From the NCBI GenBank assembly GCA_003695455.1, contig RFJF01000562.1, positions 1-5,411 of the forward strand: a stretch of DNA of 5,411 nucleotides, read 5' to 3'. This DNA is from Chloroflexota bacterium (GTDB lineage Bacteria; Chloroflexota; Anaerolineae; 4572-78; J111). This document shows positions 1 to 4,565 of the stretch, piece after piece. The translations under genes were made by a program, and so were the position numbers. Each line of letters starts with the position of its first letter. Positions within the stretch are counted from its first letter, which is position 1. The notes under the pieces were generated by a model, which saw only the letters and a program-made list of their open reading frames with translations, did not search any database and was not told the DNA's origin.

Positions 1-101
1 GTGCGGGTGGCTGTGGGCGGCGGGGTTGCGGGCGCGCAGGCCGCCAAAATCAGGAGCGGCAGCAGGAGTATCAACGTAAGACGCAAGCGGATGTGAGACA
101 T
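1..101 (-). CDS. Putative lipoprotein, 5' end only
   Basis: Reading the minus strand from the ATG at 101-99 gives MSHIRLRLTLILLLPLLILA followed by ACAPATPPPTATR, open to the window edge (33 complete codons). This is a classic lipoprotein signal peptide: a basic n-region (residues 4-8), a hydrophobic leucine-rich core (9-19), and a lipobox L-A-A-C with the lipidated cysteine at residue 22, then a Pro/Thr/Ala-rich tether. The mature protein should be exported by Sec, processed by signal peptidase II and anchored to the outer face of the membrane. The function is unknown because the body lies outside the window; in many bacteria such a tether precedes a solute-binding or sensor domain, but nothing here shows which. 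There is no Shine-Dalgarno sequence before the ATG. A strong promoter places the transcription start at or next to the ATG, which supports this start and suggests a leaderless message. The gene is divergent from mgtE. Confidence 0.8.
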   Translation of the reverse strand, partial: MSHIRLRLTLILLLPLLILAACAPATPPPTATR

Positions 102-107
102 GCCGCC

Positions 108-136
108 AGTGTAATTCAGCTTTGGGGGGGTGTCAA
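108..136 (-). promoter_or_regulatory. Sigma-70-type promoter of the lipoprotein gene
   Basis: On the minus strand TTGACA (136-131, perfect -35) is followed by 17 bp including a run of seven C, then TACACT (113-108, four of six matches to TATAAT). Transcription would start six or seven bases further on, at about 101-102, which is the A of the lipoprotein ATG or the base before it. The promoter therefore predicts a leaderless or nearly leaderless transcript, in keeping with the absent ribosome binding site. Confidence 0.7.
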
Positions 137-159
137 GGCCGGGTGCGGATTTCAGAATT

Positions 160-188
160 TTGACAAACGCCCCACGATTCCATAAAAT
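160..188 (+). promoter_or_regulatory. Sigma-70-type promoter of mgtE
   Basis: TTGACA (160-165, perfect -35) is separated by exactly 17 bp from TAAAAT (183-188, five of six matches to TATAAT). The expected start of transcription is near 194-196, giving mgtE an untranslated leader of about 168 nt. The -35 boxes of this promoter and of the divergent lipoprotein promoter are 23 bp apart, so the two polymerases would compete for, or share, regulator sites between them. Confidence 0.75.
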
Positions 189-194
189 GCATGG

Positions 195-362
195 CAAGAA
201 TTTATTTTTGCAAAAAGGTGTAATTTTGGACGACTCAGTACCTTTACCCAGTCGTACGGGACACACGTCCCTGCCCCAAATGATTGCTAACCCAACAGAA
301 TAAGCCCCCGGTTAGCCCGCGTTCCATCTGCGCTTCCGGGGAAAAACAACCGGAGGTGTTCT
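195..362 (+). promoter_or_regulatory. Structured mgtE 5' leader
   Basis: This untranslated region between the predicted start of transcription and the mgtE ATG holds three simple hairpins. ACGACT (230-235) pairs with AGTCGT (250-255). GGGAC (258-262) pairs with GTCCC (267-271) over a four-base loop. CCCCGG (306-311) pairs with CCGGGG (336-341), with further GC pairing inside, and ends eleven bases before the Shine-Dalgarno sequence GGAGGT (352-357). A second CCGG at the Shine-Dalgarno (350-353) could compete for the CCCCGG arm, so ribosome access may be switchable. mgtE genes are often controlled by a magnesium-sensing leader (M-box) in other bacteria, but I do not recognise M-box conserved sequence here. 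Regulation by this leader is inference. Confidence 0.35.
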
Positions 363-1712
363 ATGGAGCCTGTACTTCTTGATGATGTGCTGGCGCAAGT
401 GCGCAAAGCGCTCGAATCAAACGACATCCAAACCGCTTCGACGTTAATAGAATCACTTCGTCCGGCAGACCAGGCCGACCTGTTCTGGGATTTGAACGAT
501 GAGGAACAGGCCACGCTGCTGCCACAAATTAACCCGGCAGACGCGGCGGACATCTTTGAAGAGTTGTACGATGAAGATGCCGCCGAGGTAGCAGTACAGT
601 TACCACTGGCAACGCTGGTTAAAATTGTCAACGAAATGGAACCGGACGAAGCCGCCGACCTGCTGGATGATTTGGACCCCCGGCAGGCCGACGCCGTGCT
701 GGCCCAACTGGAAGCCGCGCACCAGATTAAACCACTCATTGCCTACCCCGACGACACCGCCGGCGGGCTGATGACGTCCTCGTTCATTTCTTTGCAGCGG
801 CGCATGACCTGCGGGCAGGCCATCAACGCCATTCGCACCTGGCACCCGGACGAAGAAACCATCTACTTTTTATTTGTCACAGACCGGCTCAAACGGCTGG
901 TGGGTGTGGTCAACCTGCGCCAGCTCATTGTGGCTGCGCCGCACACGCCGCTGGCAAAAATTATGGACCACGATGTTATTTACGTGACCGCCGAAACCGA
1001 CCAGGAAGACTGCGCCGAACTGATGCAGCGGTACGATTTGCTGGCCTTGCCGGTGGTAGATGACAACATGCATCTGCTGGGCATCATCACCATTGATGAT
1101 TTGGTTGACGTTATTCAGAGCGAGGCCAGTGAGGACATCCAGCGGATGGGTGGTTCTTCGCCGCTGGACCGCGCCTACCTGGACACCAGCATTTTTGCCA
1201 TCACCCGCAAGCGGATTGGCTGGCTCTTTTTGCTGTTTGGTACGGCCACCCTCACCGGCTGGGTGATGGATTCTTACAGCAACGTGCTGGGCAGTGTGGT
1301 GGCGCTGGCTATTTTCATCCCCATGCTGATTGGCACCGGCGGCAACGCCGGCTCGCAAACTACCTCAACCATCATCCGCGCGCTGGCCGTGGGTGATGTG
1401 GAATGGAGCGACGCCTTTAAAGTGTGGCTGCATGAATTTGGCGTGGGCGCACTGATGGGCGCGCTGATGGGCGTGGCCGCGTTTGGTCTGGCCTGGTTTT
1501 GGGTAAAAGATTTGCAGTTGGCGCTGACCGTGGGCGTGGCAATTTTGTGCATTGTAATCTGGTCAACCAGCGCCGGCTCGCTGCTGCCGCTGATTGCCGA
1601 CCGCCTGAAAATTGACCCCACCGTTATTTCCGGCCCGGCCATGAGCACCATTGTTGACGCCACCGGCCTGATTATCTATTTCAACGTGGCCCTTTTCTTT
1701 TTGGATGTGTAA
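363..1712 (+). CDS. mgtE: Magnesium transporter/channel MgtE
   Basis: This 449-residue protein has the full MgtE layout and usual length (T. thermophilus MgtE is 450). Residues 1-125 form the acidic, helical-repeat MgtE N domain, rich in Asp/Glu pairs such as DEEQ and DEAADLLDDLDP. Residues 130-190 and 195-255 are two CBS domains (the second with LALPVVDD and LLGIITIDDLVDVI), followed by the plug helix. Five membrane helices occupy about 285-305, 310-338, 356-382, 386-412 and 424-447. The pore signature FIPMLIGTGGNAGSQTT (318-334) and the DATG of the last helix are present; Asp432 matches the pore aspartate of T. thermophilus MgtE. The family is a dimeric inner-membrane Mg2+ channel that closes when the cytosolic acidic domains bind Mg2+. 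The start is supported by GGAGGT at 352-357, five bases before the ATG, with a consensus promoter upstream. It is transcribed divergently from a lipoprotein gene and appears to be monocistronic. Confidence 0.96.
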   Translation: MEPVLLDDVLAQVRKALESNDIQTASTLIESLRPADQADLFWDLNDEEQATLLPQINPADAADIFEELYDEDAAEVAVQLPLATLVKIVNEMEPDEAADLLDDLDPRQADAVLAQLEAAHQIKPLIAYPDDTAGGLMTSSFISLQRRMTCGQAINAIRTWHPDEETIYFLFVTDRLKRLVGVVNLRQLIVAAPHTPLAKIMDHDVIYVTAETDQEDCAELMQRYDLLALPVVDDNMHLLGIITIDDLVDVIQSEASEDIQRMGGSSPLDRAYLDTSIFAITRKRIGWLFLLFGTATLTGWVMDSYSNVLGSVVALAIFIPMLIGTGGNAGSQTTSTIIRALAVGDVEWSDAFKVWLHEFGVGALMGALMGVAAFGLAWFWVKDLQLALTVGVAILCIVIWSTSAGSLLPLIADRLKIDPTVISGPAMSTIVDATGLIIYFNVALFFLDV

Positions 1713-1752
1713 CGCGGCGGCCGCCCACGTTCGTTCCGTTTTGACGTTTTTT
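1711..1752 (+). terminator. Possible weak terminator after mgtE
   Basis: AACG (1711-1714) can pair with CGTT (1728-1731), enclosing GGC/GCC pairs around a GGCC loop in the palindrome at 1716-1725. T-rich sequence follows, including six T at 1747-1752. The stem has an internal mismatch and the T run is about 15 bases from it, so this is a weak candidate. It does lie between mgtE and a separate promoter, where a terminator is expected. Confidence 0.3.
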
Positions 1753-1780
1753 GTGGCGAGTTGCGGCCTCGTGGTATAAT
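1751..1780 (+). promoter_or_regulatory. Extended -10 promoter of the GT/peroxiredoxin/plsC operon
   Basis: TGGTATAAT at 1772-1780 is a perfect extended -10 (TG-N-TATAAT). A poor -35, TTGTGG (1751-1756), lies 18 bp upstream, which is acceptable because extended -10 promoters depend little on the -35. The better-looking TTGACG at 1741-1746 is 28 bp away and too far to act. Transcription should begin near 1786-1787, about 14 nt before the GTG start at 1801. Confidence 0.65.
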
Positions 1781-1781
1781 T

Positions 1782-1797
1782 TGCCTCCTGAGAGGCA
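1782..1797. repeat. 16-bp inverted repeat at the operon start site
   Basis: TGCCTC (1782-1787), four bases CTGA, then GAGGCA (1792-1797) form a perfect 6-bp inverted repeat. It spans the predicted start of transcription and the Shine-Dalgarno-like AGAGG (1791-1795) of the next gene. It could be a repressor operator, or, if transcription starts slightly earlier than predicted, an RNA hairpin that hides the ribosome site. It may also be chance; no regulator is encoded in the window. Confidence 0.35.
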
Positions 1798-1800
1798 CCG

Positions 1801-3177
1801 GTGAAACAATCGCTCGACGTACTTATTTTATTTGCGCTGGTTACGGCCCGTATCCGCATAGACACCCTGGCCGATAACGTGCTACCCCAGCGCCACGAAG
1901 ACGTGCGGCGGCTGGTAGAAGGCTGGTGGCCCGGCTGGAGTCTGGATTTGCTGGCCCACCCGGAAACCGACCCGGTCAGCATGATGCTCATTGTTGGCGC
2001 TATTTTTCTGCTTGTCCTCTATGTAGTAATTGATTTTTTTGGCCCGCCGCGCCGCGCCCGCGCCGTTCACCGGCTCAAACTGGTTTTAATTTACGGCATC
2101 ATCATTTTGCTGGTCTTTGGCAAAACCTTTTTGCTGACCAACCTGCGTCATCTGCGCGGCCCGGCCAGCTACGCCCACGATGGCGGGGTGATTCAAACTG
2201 AATCTACCATCGAGTTTTTTCTGACCGGCAAAAATCCCTACACAGAAGATTACACCAACACCCCCATGGCTCAGTGGGGTTTTTCCAAATACCGCACGGC
2301 GCTCTACCACTACCCCTACCTGCCGTGGACGTTTGTGTCATCGGCGCCGTTTTATCTGCTGGCCCAATCTACCATCGGCTGGTTTGACGAGCGCTGGCTC
2401 TACCTGCTGCTCTTTGCGCTCACGCTGGTTCTCACCCAAAAACTGGTGCGCCGCCCGCAAGAGCAGCGCATTGCCCTGGCCGTGATGGGCCTCAACCCGA
2501 TTCTGGCCGTCAGCATTATTTTTGGAGAAAACGACCCCTACGTGCTGGCCTGGATTGTGCTGGGGCTGTGGCTGCTGCAAAAAGAGCGCCCGCTGCTCGG
2601 CTCGGCGGCGCTGGGGCTGGCCTGCGCCAGCAAACCCACGGCCTGGTTTCTGGTTCCATTCTGGCTGCTGTTTTTGCTGCGCGACCGGTGGGGCAGCGCA
2701 CTTGTGCCGCCTGTCGCCCAGTGGAAGGGGCATCTGGCAAGCCTGCTGCGCCGGGCGTGGACTCTGCCCGCCGTGGCCCTGCTGTTGATTGGCCCCTGGC
2801 TGGCGTGGAACCCCGACGCCATGTACGATGATGTGTGGCGCTGGGCCAGCGGGCAGGGCGAAACCGGCTACCAGATTTGGGGCTGGGGCGGCAGCAACCT
2901 GGTGCTGGCCTTTGGGCTGGTCGCTGATCGATTTGAATACTGGCCGTTTGTCATCCCCGGCGCACTGGTGAGTATCCCGTTGCTGCTGGCGCTGTTGTGG
3001 CGGCAAGCCAAACAGAACACCATCGGCCTGATGCTGTACGGTTACAGCCTGTTTTTACTGGTATTCTTTTACCTGTCACGTTTTTTGCAGCCCAACTATC
3101 TGGGGTACATTCTGGCCTTTCTGGCGCTGGCGGTGCTGATATCCGATGGCGAACGACGAACGACGAACGACGAATGA
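1801..3177 (+). CDS. Polytopic membrane glycosyltransferase-like protein (GT-C / DUF2029-like)
   Basis: This 458-residue integral membrane protein has about ten or eleven hydrophobic spans (for example 61-80, 92-112, 177-190, 197-212, 225-240, 247-260, 282-293, 321-335, 383-400, 408-425, 432-447). Its loops resemble GT-C fold glycosyltransferases of the mannosyltransferase/DUF2029 type. There is an aspartate in HDGGVIQTES (126-134) after the early helices, then LTGKNPY (141-147), YPYLP (171-175), FGENDPY (241-247) and a lysine in CASKPT (275-280). Such enzymes move a sugar from a polyprenyl-phosphate sugar to an acceptor on the outer membrane face; donor and acceptor cannot be told here. The GTG start has AGAGG (1791-1795) five bases upstream and a strong extended -10 before it; an internal ATG at 1981 would lose the first 60 residues. 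The last residues, ERRTTNDE, come from a 7-bp repeat that also supplies the TGA stop. It leads a probable operon with the peroxiredoxin and plsC. Confidence 0.75.
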   Translation: MKQSLDVLILFALVTARIRIDTLADNVLPQRHEDVRRLVEGWWPGWSLDLLAHPETDPVSMMLIVGAIFLLVLYVVIDFFGPPRRARAVHRLKLVLIYGIIILLVFGKTFLLTNLRHLRGPASYAHDGGVIQTESTIEFFLTGKNPYTEDYTNTPMAQWGFSKYRTALYHYPYLPWTFVSSAPFYLLAQSTIGWFDERWLYLLLFALTLVLTQKLVRRPQEQRIALAVMGLNPILAVSIIFGENDPYVLAWIVLGLWLLQKERPLLGSAALGLACASKPTAWFLVPFWLLFLLRDRWGSALVPPVAQWKGHLASLLRRAWTLPAVALLLIGPWLAWNPDAMYDDVWRWASGQGETGYQIWGWGGSNLVLAFGLVADRFEYWPFVIPGALVSIPLLLALLWRQAKQNTIGLMLYGYSLFLLVFFYLSRFLQPNYLGYILAFLALAVLISDGERRTTNDE

Positions 3178-3178
3178 C
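3151..3178 (+). repeat. 7-bp tandem repeat (four units) spanning a stop codon
   Basis: GAACGAC is repeated at 3151, 3158 and 3165, followed by GAATGAC at 3172-3178. The array codes for the last residues of the glycosyltransferase-like protein, and its final, diverged unit provides the TGA stop (3175-3177). A C-to-T change in the last unit is what makes the stop, so the C-terminus seems to have grown by repeat expansion. Confidence 0.85.
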
Positions 3179-3192
3179 TCACCAATCACCAT
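3179..3192 (+). repeat. Second 7-bp repeat, two units
   Basis: TCACCAA (3179-3185) and TCACCAT (3186-3192) follow the GAACGAC array directly, again with a 7-bp period but another unit. With only two copies, chance is possible; adjacency to the first array makes a common origin likely. Confidence 0.5.
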
Positions 3193-3196
3193 TTTC

Positions 3197-3202
3197 AGGA
3201 GG
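3197..3202 (+). promoter_or_regulatory. Ribosome binding site deciding the peroxiredoxin start
   Basis: A perfect AGGAGG lies four bases before the ATG at 3207. It fixes the start of the peroxiredoxin and rules out reading the sequence before the in-frame TGA as the tail of some other gene. Confidence 0.85.
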
Positions 3203-3206
3203 AATA

Positions 3207-3671
3207 ATGCTTAACGAACAAGATATGGCCCCGGATTTTGAATTACTGGATGATTCCGGCAATTCTGTCAAACTGTCCGATTTCCGCGGCAAGCGGGTAC
3301 TGCTCTTTTTTTACCCCAAAGCCATGACCAGCGGCTGAACGGTGCAGGTACAGGGAGTCCGTGACGACTTCAGCAAATTTCAAAATGCCGGCGTGGTAGT
3401 GTTGGGCATCAGCCCGGACCCGGTCAAACGGCAAGCCAAATTCAAGGAAAAAGAGGGCCTGCCCTTTGCCCTGCTGGCCGACGAAAATCACAAAGTAGCC
3501 GAAATGTACGGCGTGTGGGTAGAAAAATCCATGTACGGCCGCAAATATTGGGGCGTAGACCGCACCAGTTTTATCATTGACCCCGAAGGCCGGATTGAAA
3601 CAATTTTCCGCAAAGTTAAACCTCAGCAGCACAGCGCGCAAGTGCTGGCTGCATTGGGTGTTACAAATTAA
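3207..3671 (+). CDS. bcp: Selenocysteine-containing Bcp-type peroxiredoxin (TGA at 3336-3338 read as Sec)
   Basis: This is a 154-residue thiol-dependent peroxidase of the Bcp/PrxQ family, which reduces hydrogen peroxide and organic hydroperoxides in the cytoplasm. The frame carries one TGA as codon 44. Left of it: APDFELLDDSG (8-18) and LLFFYPKAMTSG (32-43). Right of it: TVQVQGVRDDF (45-55), VLGISPD (65-71), FALLADENHKVAEMYGVW (87-104) and DRTSFIIDPEGRI (118-130). E. coli Bcp reads PKAMTPGCTVQACGLRD, so the TGA replaces the peroxidatic cysteine exactly. Thr41 and Arg119 of the active site are kept. The resolving cysteine is Gln49, and no cysteine remains in the protein, leaving Sec44 as the sole redox residue. 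The full family length is reached only by reading through. TGA ends the preceding gene, so the code is not globally changed. A TGC-to-TGA mutation or sequencing error is the alternative. The gene lies 29 bases after the glycosyltransferase-like gene, and its stop abuts plsC. Confidence 0.88.
3339..3371 (+). promoter_or_regulatory. Candidate bacterial SECIS element
   Basis: Directly after the TGA, GGAGTC (3354-3359) can pair with GACTTC (3366-3371), a 6-bp stem with one G-U pair and a six-base loop CGTGAC that starts 22 nt after the TGA. Bacterial SECIS elements are local hairpins inside the coding sequence at about this distance, with a G among the first two loop bases, which holds here. An exclusive alternative pairs ACGG (3339-3342) with CCGT (3359-3362), with AGGT in the loop as in the E. 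coli fdhF element. I cannot choose between them by eye. Confidence 0.5.
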
Positions 3672-4379
3672 ATGAACGTTGTGCCGCAGCGCAAAACCCG
3701 GGCCAAACAGTCTACCGACTGGCGCAAAAACAGAACCTGGCCTACCCAACGCACCCCGTTTATGTTTGTCTGGAAAATCATTGGCCACATCATTTTCTGG
3801 CCCACATACAGCGTAACCTGGGAAGGGCTGGAAAACCTGCCGGAAAGTGGCCCCTGCATTTTGGCCTCAAACCACGCCAGCAATTACGATTCCACGCTTC
3901 TTTTTTCAGAATTGTGGAAACGGTGGCTATTTTTTATGGCCAAAATGGAGCTTTACGAGGGCTGGTTTTTACGCTGGCTGTTGCACGGAATCGGCGCCTT
4001 TCCCGTAAAACGGGGCGAGGGTGACATTTGGGCCATCGGCCACGCTGGCCGGGTGTTGAAGGCCGGGCGAGTGTTAGGTATGTTTCCGGAAGGGACGCGC
4101 AGCAAAACCGGCGTACTCCAAACCGGAAAAACCGGCACGGCAAAACTGGCCCTGCACCACAAAGTGCCGGTTGTGCCGGTGGCCGTGCTGAACACCAACA
4201 AAATTACAAACTGGCATGGGCGGGTGCCTGTTACCGTAAAAATTGGCAAGCCCATTGATTTGGTGTCGCTGGCCGGGCCGGGGCGGCACGACCAACAAAC
4301 CTTTCACAATTTGACCACGATTGTGATGCGGGAAATCGCTGCACTAATGCCACCGGAACTGCGGGGGATTTACAAGTAG
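3672..4379 (+). CDS. plsC: 1-acyl-sn-glycerol-3-phosphate acyltransferase (PlsC family)
   Basis: This 235-residue member of the lysophospholipid acyltransferase family transfers an acyl chain to lysophosphatidic acid to make phosphatidic acid at the inner membrane face. All four motifs are present: NHASNYD (67-73) with the catalytic His68 and Asp73; GAFPVKRG (98-105) for substrate phosphate; FPEGTRS (128-134); and VPVVPVAV (155-162). A hydrophobic stretch at 31-45 should hold it to the membrane. The ATG follows the peroxiredoxin TAA with no gap and lacks a clear Shine-Dalgarno, so translation is probably coupled by ribosome restart. The first 30 residues are basic and not part of the family core; the ATG at 3762 (Met31) is a possible alternative start, but it too lacks a ribosome site. 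The exact acceptor (lysophosphatidate or another lyso-lipid) is inferred from the family. Confidence 0.93.
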   Translation: MNVVPQRKTRAKQSTDWRKNRTWPTQRTPFMFVWKIIGHIIFWPTYSVTWEGLENLPESGPCILASNHASNYDSTLLFSELWKRWLFFMAKMELYEGWFLRWLLHGIGAFPVKRGEGDIWAIGHAGRVLKAGRVLGMFPEGTRSKTGVLQTGKTGTAKLALHHKVPVVPVAVLNTNKITNWHGRVPVTVKIGKPIDLVSLAGPGRHDQQTFHNLTTIVMREIAALMPPELRGIYK

Positions 4380-4433
4380 CAGGGTAGCAAGGGAACAGAG
4401 TTGCAGGGTTGGATAGGCACAGGGGAGCAATCC
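4378..4433 (+). repeat. Degenerate 8-bp tandem repeat starting in the plsC stop codon
   Basis: Successive octamers are AGCAGGGT (4378), AGCAAGGG (4386), AACAGAGT (4394), TGCAGGGT (4402), TGGATAGG (4410), CACAGGGG (4418) and a poor AGCAATCC (4426). The consensus is AGCAGGGT. The first unit starts with the AG of the plsC TAG. The first four units are convincing; the rest are decayed. Confidence 0.6.
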
Positions 4434-4499
4434 GGCGCATTGGGATGCTCCGCCTGCCGTTTACCGGCCGCGAGACCCTTCGCTGCACTCAGGGTAACA
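4434..4499. repeat. Cluster of hairpins; resembles a dispersed intergenic repeat
   Basis: Three small inverted repeats follow one another. GCAT/ATGC surrounds TGGG, flanked by GGC/GCC (4434-4454). GCCG (4456-4459) pairs with CGGC (4465-4468). ACCCT (4475-4479) pairs with AGGGT (4491-4495) around an 11-base loop. The last, read GAGACCCTTCGCTGC then ACTCAGGGTAACA, is close to a sequence I recall as a common intergenic repeat in environmental bacterial genomes (GATCCTTCGC...GCTCAGGAT forms). That match is from memory. No T run follows, so it is not a convincing terminator for plsC. Confidence 0.4.
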
Positions 4500-4514
4500 A
4501 AGTTGAGACTCACC

Positions 4515-4549
4515 CCTAATTCCTGACTCCCGAATCCTGAATCCTGATT
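4515..4549 (+). repeat. 7-bp tandem repeat (five units) before a ribosome binding site
   Basis: The units are CCTAATT (4515), CCTGACT (4522), CCCGAAT (4529), CCTGAAT (4536) and CCTGATT (4543), with consensus CCTGAAT or CCTGATT. The array ends four bases before the AGGAGG of the next gene. Its period matches the GAACGAC array at 3151-3178, although the unit sequence differs. Confidence 0.75.
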
Positions 4550-4553
4550 TCAA

Positions 4554-4559
4554 AGGAGG
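4554..4559 (+). promoter_or_regulatory. First ribosome binding site of the HhH protein gene
   Basis: A perfect AGGAGG six bases before the ATG at 4566. It supports the longer of two in-frame starts. Confidence 0.75.
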
Positions 4560-4565
4560 AAATTT

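Noticed and set aside
187..303. Small ORF of 38 residues from an ATG at 187
   Set aside because: Its start overlaps the -10 box and lies before the predicted transcription start. It has no Shine-Dalgarno and no recognisable protein character.
195..362. M-box (ykoK) magnesium riboswitch before mgtE
   Set aside because: I looked for the conserved M-box blocks and did not recognise them. The hairpins present are short and not in that arrangement.
1741..1780. TTGACG (1741-1746) as the -35 of the TATAAT at 1775
   Set aside because: The 28-bp spacing is far beyond the usable range. TTGTGG at 1751 with an extended -10 is the better reading.
2338..3006. Minus-strand ORF of 222 residues opposite the glycosyltransferase-like gene
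   Set aside because: It is rich in Gln, Pro, Ala and Arg, as expected from the complement of a Leu/Trp-rich membrane protein gene. It has no ribosome site and lies wholly within a convincing plus-strand gene.
3175..3338. Global reassignment of TGA to an amino acid (alternative genetic code)
   Set aside because: TGA ends the preceding gene at 3175-3177 with a ribosome site and new start just after. mgtE, the peroxiredoxin, plsC, the HhH gene and thrS use no internal TGA other than codon 44. The recoding is local.
3207..3671. Peroxiredoxin as a broken gene or as two separate genes (an ORF ending at 3338 and another starting GTG at 3342)
   Set aside because: The single TGA falls exactly on the catalytic cysteine codon, homology is continuous in one frame on both sides, and the GTG at 3342 has no ribosome site of its own. 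Random inactivation would rarely hit that one codon. Sequencing error remains possible and is noted.
3243..3788. Minus-strand ORF of 181 residues opposite the peroxiredoxin and plsC start
   Set aside because: It overlaps two genes with clear family motifs, and its own sequence shows no recognisable domain. It is a shadow frame.
4378..4549. CRISPR-like array in the spacer before the HhH gene
   Set aside because: The units are 7-8 bp, contiguous and degenerate, with no spacers of uniform length and no cas genes nearby.
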